Below are positions 5,696 through 7,630 of a DNA stretch of 7,630 bases, piece by piece. Numbering within the stretch: position 1 is the first letter of the stretch; every line of letters begins with the position of its first letter. The notes below the pieces were generated by a model that saw only the letters and a program-made list of their open reading frames with translations, was not told the DNA's origin and searched no databases. Origin of the DNA: Streptosporangiaceae bacterium (GTDB taxonomy: Bacteria > Actinomycetota > Actinomycetes > Streptosporangiales > Streptosporangiaceae); assembly GCA_030042885.1 (NCBI GenBank), contig JASHYW010000517.1, forward strand, positions 1 through 7,630, read 5' to 3'. The position numbers were made by a program, and so were the translations under genes.

Positions 5696-6471
5696 TTGCG
5701 GGACCCGGCGGCTGGTTTTCTGGCTGAGACAAGCGTCATGTGATGGCCGGGAAGGCCGAACGACGTCCGCCAGTCCAGGCGGCGTACCTCGATGTCCGTG
5801 CATCCGGCGCGCTGCAGGATGGGGGCATACCGGTCGGCGCGGTCGTCGACGACGCGCATCGGTCCGCCCGGGCGAAGGACCCTGACGGCCTCGCGCAGAG
5901 CCCTGGCGCGCTCGTGGCTGCTATGGATGTTGCTGAAGGTCAGGTTGCTGAGCACCACGTCGAACGACTCGGGCGGAAAGGGGAGATCTCGTGCATCGGC
6001 ATCGACGAACTCGACACGTCCGCTGACACCCTCGGCCATCGCGTTGCGCTCGGCGGCGGCCCGGGTGTTCCCCGTCTGGTCACGCAGCCGCCAGATGTCG
6101 ACTCCGGTAGCGCGACCCCGGGGGAGGCGGTGGGCAGCCGAGATCAGGACGGCACCGCGGCCGCACCCGATGTCGAGGACGTGCTCGCCGCCTCGCAGAT
6201 CGAGTTCATCGAGCAACTCCTTCCAGACCGACAGTTTGCCCGGGCCGGTGCTGTAGAAGTAGCCTGCGGCGACTGCGAGCAGGGCCATGATCCCCATCTT
6301 CGCCGCAGCGGCGGCAAGGCGCTTGTCTCGTCTGCTTGCCCACCGCTCACCAGCCAGCAGACCGGCTCCGGCAAGGAGGAAGCACGGAATGCCGAGGTAA
6401 CCCCCATCAATGCCGTATCTGGCTCGATCTCGCCTCACCCGATTGAGTGTGCCAGCTACAAGGTCCCGCAC
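5692..6471 (-). CDS. Membrane-anchored class I SAM-dependent methyltransferase
   Basis: A 259-residue protein with two N-terminal membrane segments (about 25-41, YLGIPCFLLAGAGLLAG, and 58-74, KMGIMALLAVAAGYFYS) followed by a Rossmann-type methyltransferase domain. Motif I is VLDIGCGRG at 98-106, the acidic ribose-binding residue is Asp125 in GVDIW, the adenine-binding region is VDADARDLPF at 156-165, and the post-motif region is SFDVVLSNL at 169-177 with VLRPGG at 198-203. It matches a family of membrane-tethered methyltransferases of unknown substrate. The GTG start at 6471 has no Shine-Dalgarno sequence and lies inside an NmrA-like remnant on the other strand; GTG at 6438 (codon 12) is an alternative. 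Codons such as AGA, AAA, GTA, ATT and CTT are commoner here than in neighbours, mostly near the N-terminus, suggesting separate origin. Its TAG stop overlaps the opposite-strand TAG within CTAG at 5692-5695. Confidence 0.87.
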   Translation of the reverse strand: MRDLVAGTLNRVRRDRARYGIDGGYLGIPCFLLAGAGLLAGERWASRRDKRLAAAAAKMGIMALLAVAAGYFYSTGPGKLSVWKELLDELDLRGGEHVLDIGCGRGAVLISAAHRLPRGRATGVDIWRLRDQTGNTRAAAERNAMAEGVSGRVEFVDADARDLPFPPESFDVVLSNLTFSNIHSSHERARALREAVRVLRPGGPMRVVDDRADRYAPILQRAGCTDIEVRRLDWRTSFGLPGHHMTLVSARKPAAGSRN

Positions 6472-6591
6472 TACGACGGCAAGGCTGAGGCCGACGCCGC
6501 CTTCCGCGAATCCGGTGTCCCGACCACGTTCTTGCGGACGGCCTTTTTCTGGGAGAACCTGATCGCCTTCGGGTTCGGCGGTCCGGCCCTG
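6457..6591 (+). pseudogene. Remnant of an NmrA-like NAD(P)-binding family protein
   Basis: The plus strand encodes YKVPHYDGKAEADAAFRESG followed by VPTTFLRTAFFWENLIAFGF, a clear piece of the middle of NmrA / NAD(P)-dependent epimerase-like proteins (family pattern YKVPHFDGKxEAD...GVPTTFLxTSFYWEN). Intact proteins are about 280-310 residues and start with a GxxGxxG nucleotide-binding loop. Here the homology begins abruptly at Tyr (6457) and fades after FGFGG (about 6582). No start codon, nucleotide-binding loop or C-terminal region is present nearby. The fragment lies between the start of the methyltransferase and the end of the OsmC gene, so it is a decayed or recombination-truncated copy. 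Confidence 0.72.
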
Positions 6592-6645
6592 ACTGCCAGC
6601 GCACCATCGGCCGGCCCGGCCGCCTGGCCGCAGCGCGAGCCTGCT

Positions 6646-7305
6646 CTACCGTGTCCCGGCGAGCTCGATGCTGACGTCTGGCTGCTGGCGCAGGGTGTTG
6701 TACACGGTGCAGTGCGAGGCCACCGCGAGCAGCGCGTCGGTCCGCTGCGGCGGTACGCCGCCTGGCACGGTGATCCGCAGCTGGATGGCGCCGACCCGCG
6801 CCGGCCGGTCGGCCGCCATGGCGAACTCGGCCGTGACGGCGAGCCCGGCGCGGTCCAGGCCGTGCCGGAGCAGGTACCGGCCGGCGTAGAAGGCGACGCA
6901 GGACGCGAGTGAGGCGACCAGCAGCTCGGTCGGCGTGGCCGCCGCGTCCGTCCCGCCGTCGGCGACGGTCTGGTCGGTGAGCACGCCGTGGCCGCGCGCG
7001 GTGATCGCGTACGCGTCACCCTCGACGTGGCGGACGGTGACCCGGCCGGGCCGGTCTTGGCTGTCCTGGCCGTCGCGTTCGGCCGCGGCGGCCTGGGACA
7101 GCAACGCCGCCGCGAGCTGCCGCGCCTCGTCCGGTGACAGCCCGGCCCACGCGCTGCCGTCGCAGTCCCGGCACTTGCCGAGGTCAAGGAACACCCGACC
7201 AGCGGGGTGGGCGGCGTCCCCGAGCGCGAGCCGCCCGATGGTCAGGTCGCGGCCGCACGATGTGCGCAGGTGGTCATGCTGCCGCGCGTCGCTGCCTGGT
7301 TTCAT
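6646..7305 (-). CDS. OsmC/Ohr-family protein with N-terminal CxxC-containing extension
   Basis: A 219-residue protein. Residues about 88-216 form an OsmC-type domain, whose members are thiol peroxidases reducing organic or inorganic hydroperoxides, or are of related unknown role. It shows DGGTDAAATPTELLVASLAS at 116-135, peroxidatic Cys136 in LASCVAFYAGRYLLRHGL, and the second conserved Cys199 in SHCTVYNTL. The first ~85 residues are extra compared with a usual ~140-residue OsmC; they include Cys17, a CxxC pair (Cys45, Cys48 in GKCRDCDG) and a helix LSPDEARQLAAALLSQA typical of small actinobacterial proteins. The ATG at 7305 is preceded by GGGG eight bases upstream and lies 14 bases after the thioredoxin stop. 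A longer start would run into the thioredoxin gene and is rejected. Cotranscription suggests thioredoxin might reduce it, but that is inference. Confidence 0.88.
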   Translation of the reverse strand: MKPGSDARQHDHLRTSCGRDLTIGRLALGDAAHPAGRVFLDLGKCRDCDGSAWAGLSPDEARQLAAALLSQAAAAERDGQDSQDRPGRVTVRHVEGDAYAITARGHGVLTDQTVADGGTDAAATPTELLVASLASCVAFYAGRYLLRHGLDRAGLAVTAEFAMAADRPARVGAIQLRITVPGGVPPQRTDALLAVASHCTVYNTLRQQPDVSIELAGTR

Positions 7306-7319
7306 CGCCGGTGCCCCGG

Positions 7320-7630
7320 CTATGACGCGGCGGGCTGGGCGAGGGTCTTGCGCACCTCGTCCATGTCGATCTCCCTGGCCTTGGCGATCAGCTGCTCCAG
7401 CGCCTGCTCCGGCAGCGCCCCCGGCTGCGCGTACAGCACCACGCTGTCGCGGATCACCATCAGCGTCGGGATCGAGGAAATGCCGAACGCCGCGGCCAGC
7501 TCCGGCTGCGCCTGCGTGTCGACCTTGCCGAACACCGCGTCGGAGTGCTTGCCTGACACGCGCTCGAACACCGGCCCGAACATCCGGCACGGCCCGCACC
7601 ACGCCGCCCAGAAGTCGATGACCACCAGCC
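7320..7630 (-). CDS. Thioredoxin (N-terminus cut by window edge)
   Basis: Thioredoxin-fold protein thiol reductase. The visible part begins in strand beta-3 with LVVIDFWAAWCGPCRMFGPV, which carries the classical WCGPC active site, followed by FGKVDTQAQPELAAAFGISS and the cis-proline of SIPTLMVI. The usual glycine near the C-terminus falls in YAQPGALPEQALEQLI. About 20-25 N-terminal residues should lie outside the window, so the GTG at 7625 is an internal valine codon, not the start. The C-terminus (MDEVRKTLAQPAAS) is somewhat longer than the minimal fold. Stop TAG at 7320-7322 lies 14 bases before the OsmC ATG, so the two form an operon in thioredoxin-to-OsmC order. No signal peptide can be judged; a cytoplasmic role is expected. 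Confidence 0.93.
   Translation of the reverse strand, partial: LVVIDFWAAWCGPCRMFGPVFERVSGKHSDAVFGKVDTQAQPELAAAFGISSIPTLMVIRDSVVLYAQPGALPEQALEQLIAKAREIDMDEVRKTLAQPAAS

Noticed and set aside
5740..6912. Long plus-strand frame (390 codons) spanning the methyltransferase and OsmC genes
   Set aside because: Most of it is antisense to the methyltransferase with intact SAM motifs; only the short 6457-6591 segment resembles a protein family (NmrA-like) and is reported as a remnant.
6471..7187. Minus-strand frame of 238 codons overlapping OsmC
   Set aside because: Arg/Ser/Pro-rich translation in a different frame from the OsmC domain, with no family features.
6646..7602. Longer OsmC frame of 318 codons starting at 7602
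   Set aside because: The extra part overlaps the thioredoxin gene in another frame; the ATG at 7305, 14 bases after the thioredoxin stop, gives a coherent protein.

Overview
The window is very rich in G+C, with coding frames strongly biased to G or C at the third codon position. Its gene families (fatty-acid ligase with acyl-CoA dehydrogenase, Tat-exported NodB deacetylase, OsmC next to thioredoxin) fit a high-G+C actinomycete, probably filamentous or soil-living. Genus cannot be fixed from sequence alone. Genes at both window edges are cut.

Left third (1-2892, minus strand): a compact operon read right to left. It runs from an AMP-forming acyl-CoA ligase to a phosphotriesterase-like lactonase (PLL), joined by an ATGA stop/start overlap, then after 69 bases to an acyl-CoA dehydrogenase that leaves the window. 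The lactonase keeps every metal ligand and the lactone-contacting residues of the PLL group. The simplest reading is a catabolic unit that opens a lactone, activates the hydroxy acid as a CoA thioester and passes it to beta-oxidation. The substrate is unknown.

Centre (2893-5372): a 361-base divergent intergenic region with several strong and partly mutually exclusive hairpins. It is followed on the plus strand by a Tat-exported NodB-type (CE4) polysaccharide deacetylase with all five catalytic motifs. After a 298-base gap comes a two-helix membrane protein of unknown function with a long helical C-terminal half.

Scarred segment (5373-6645): a membrane-anchored class I SAM-dependent methyltransferase (minus strand) lies between two gene fragments on the plus strand. 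One is a short piece of a gamma-class carbonic anhydrase, the other a short piece of an NmrA-like NAD(P)-binding protein. The methyltransferase uses codons atypical for the window, especially in its first 60 codons, and its first usable start codon lies inside the NmrA fragment. This stretch looks like a recombination or insertion site with decayed genes.

Right end (6646-7630, minus strand): thioredoxin (cut by the window edge) followed 14 bases later by an OsmC/Ohr-family protein with an unusual N-terminal extension carrying a CxxC pair. These look like a small thiol-redox operon.

No tRNA, rRNA, CRISPR array, intact transposase or integrase was seen.
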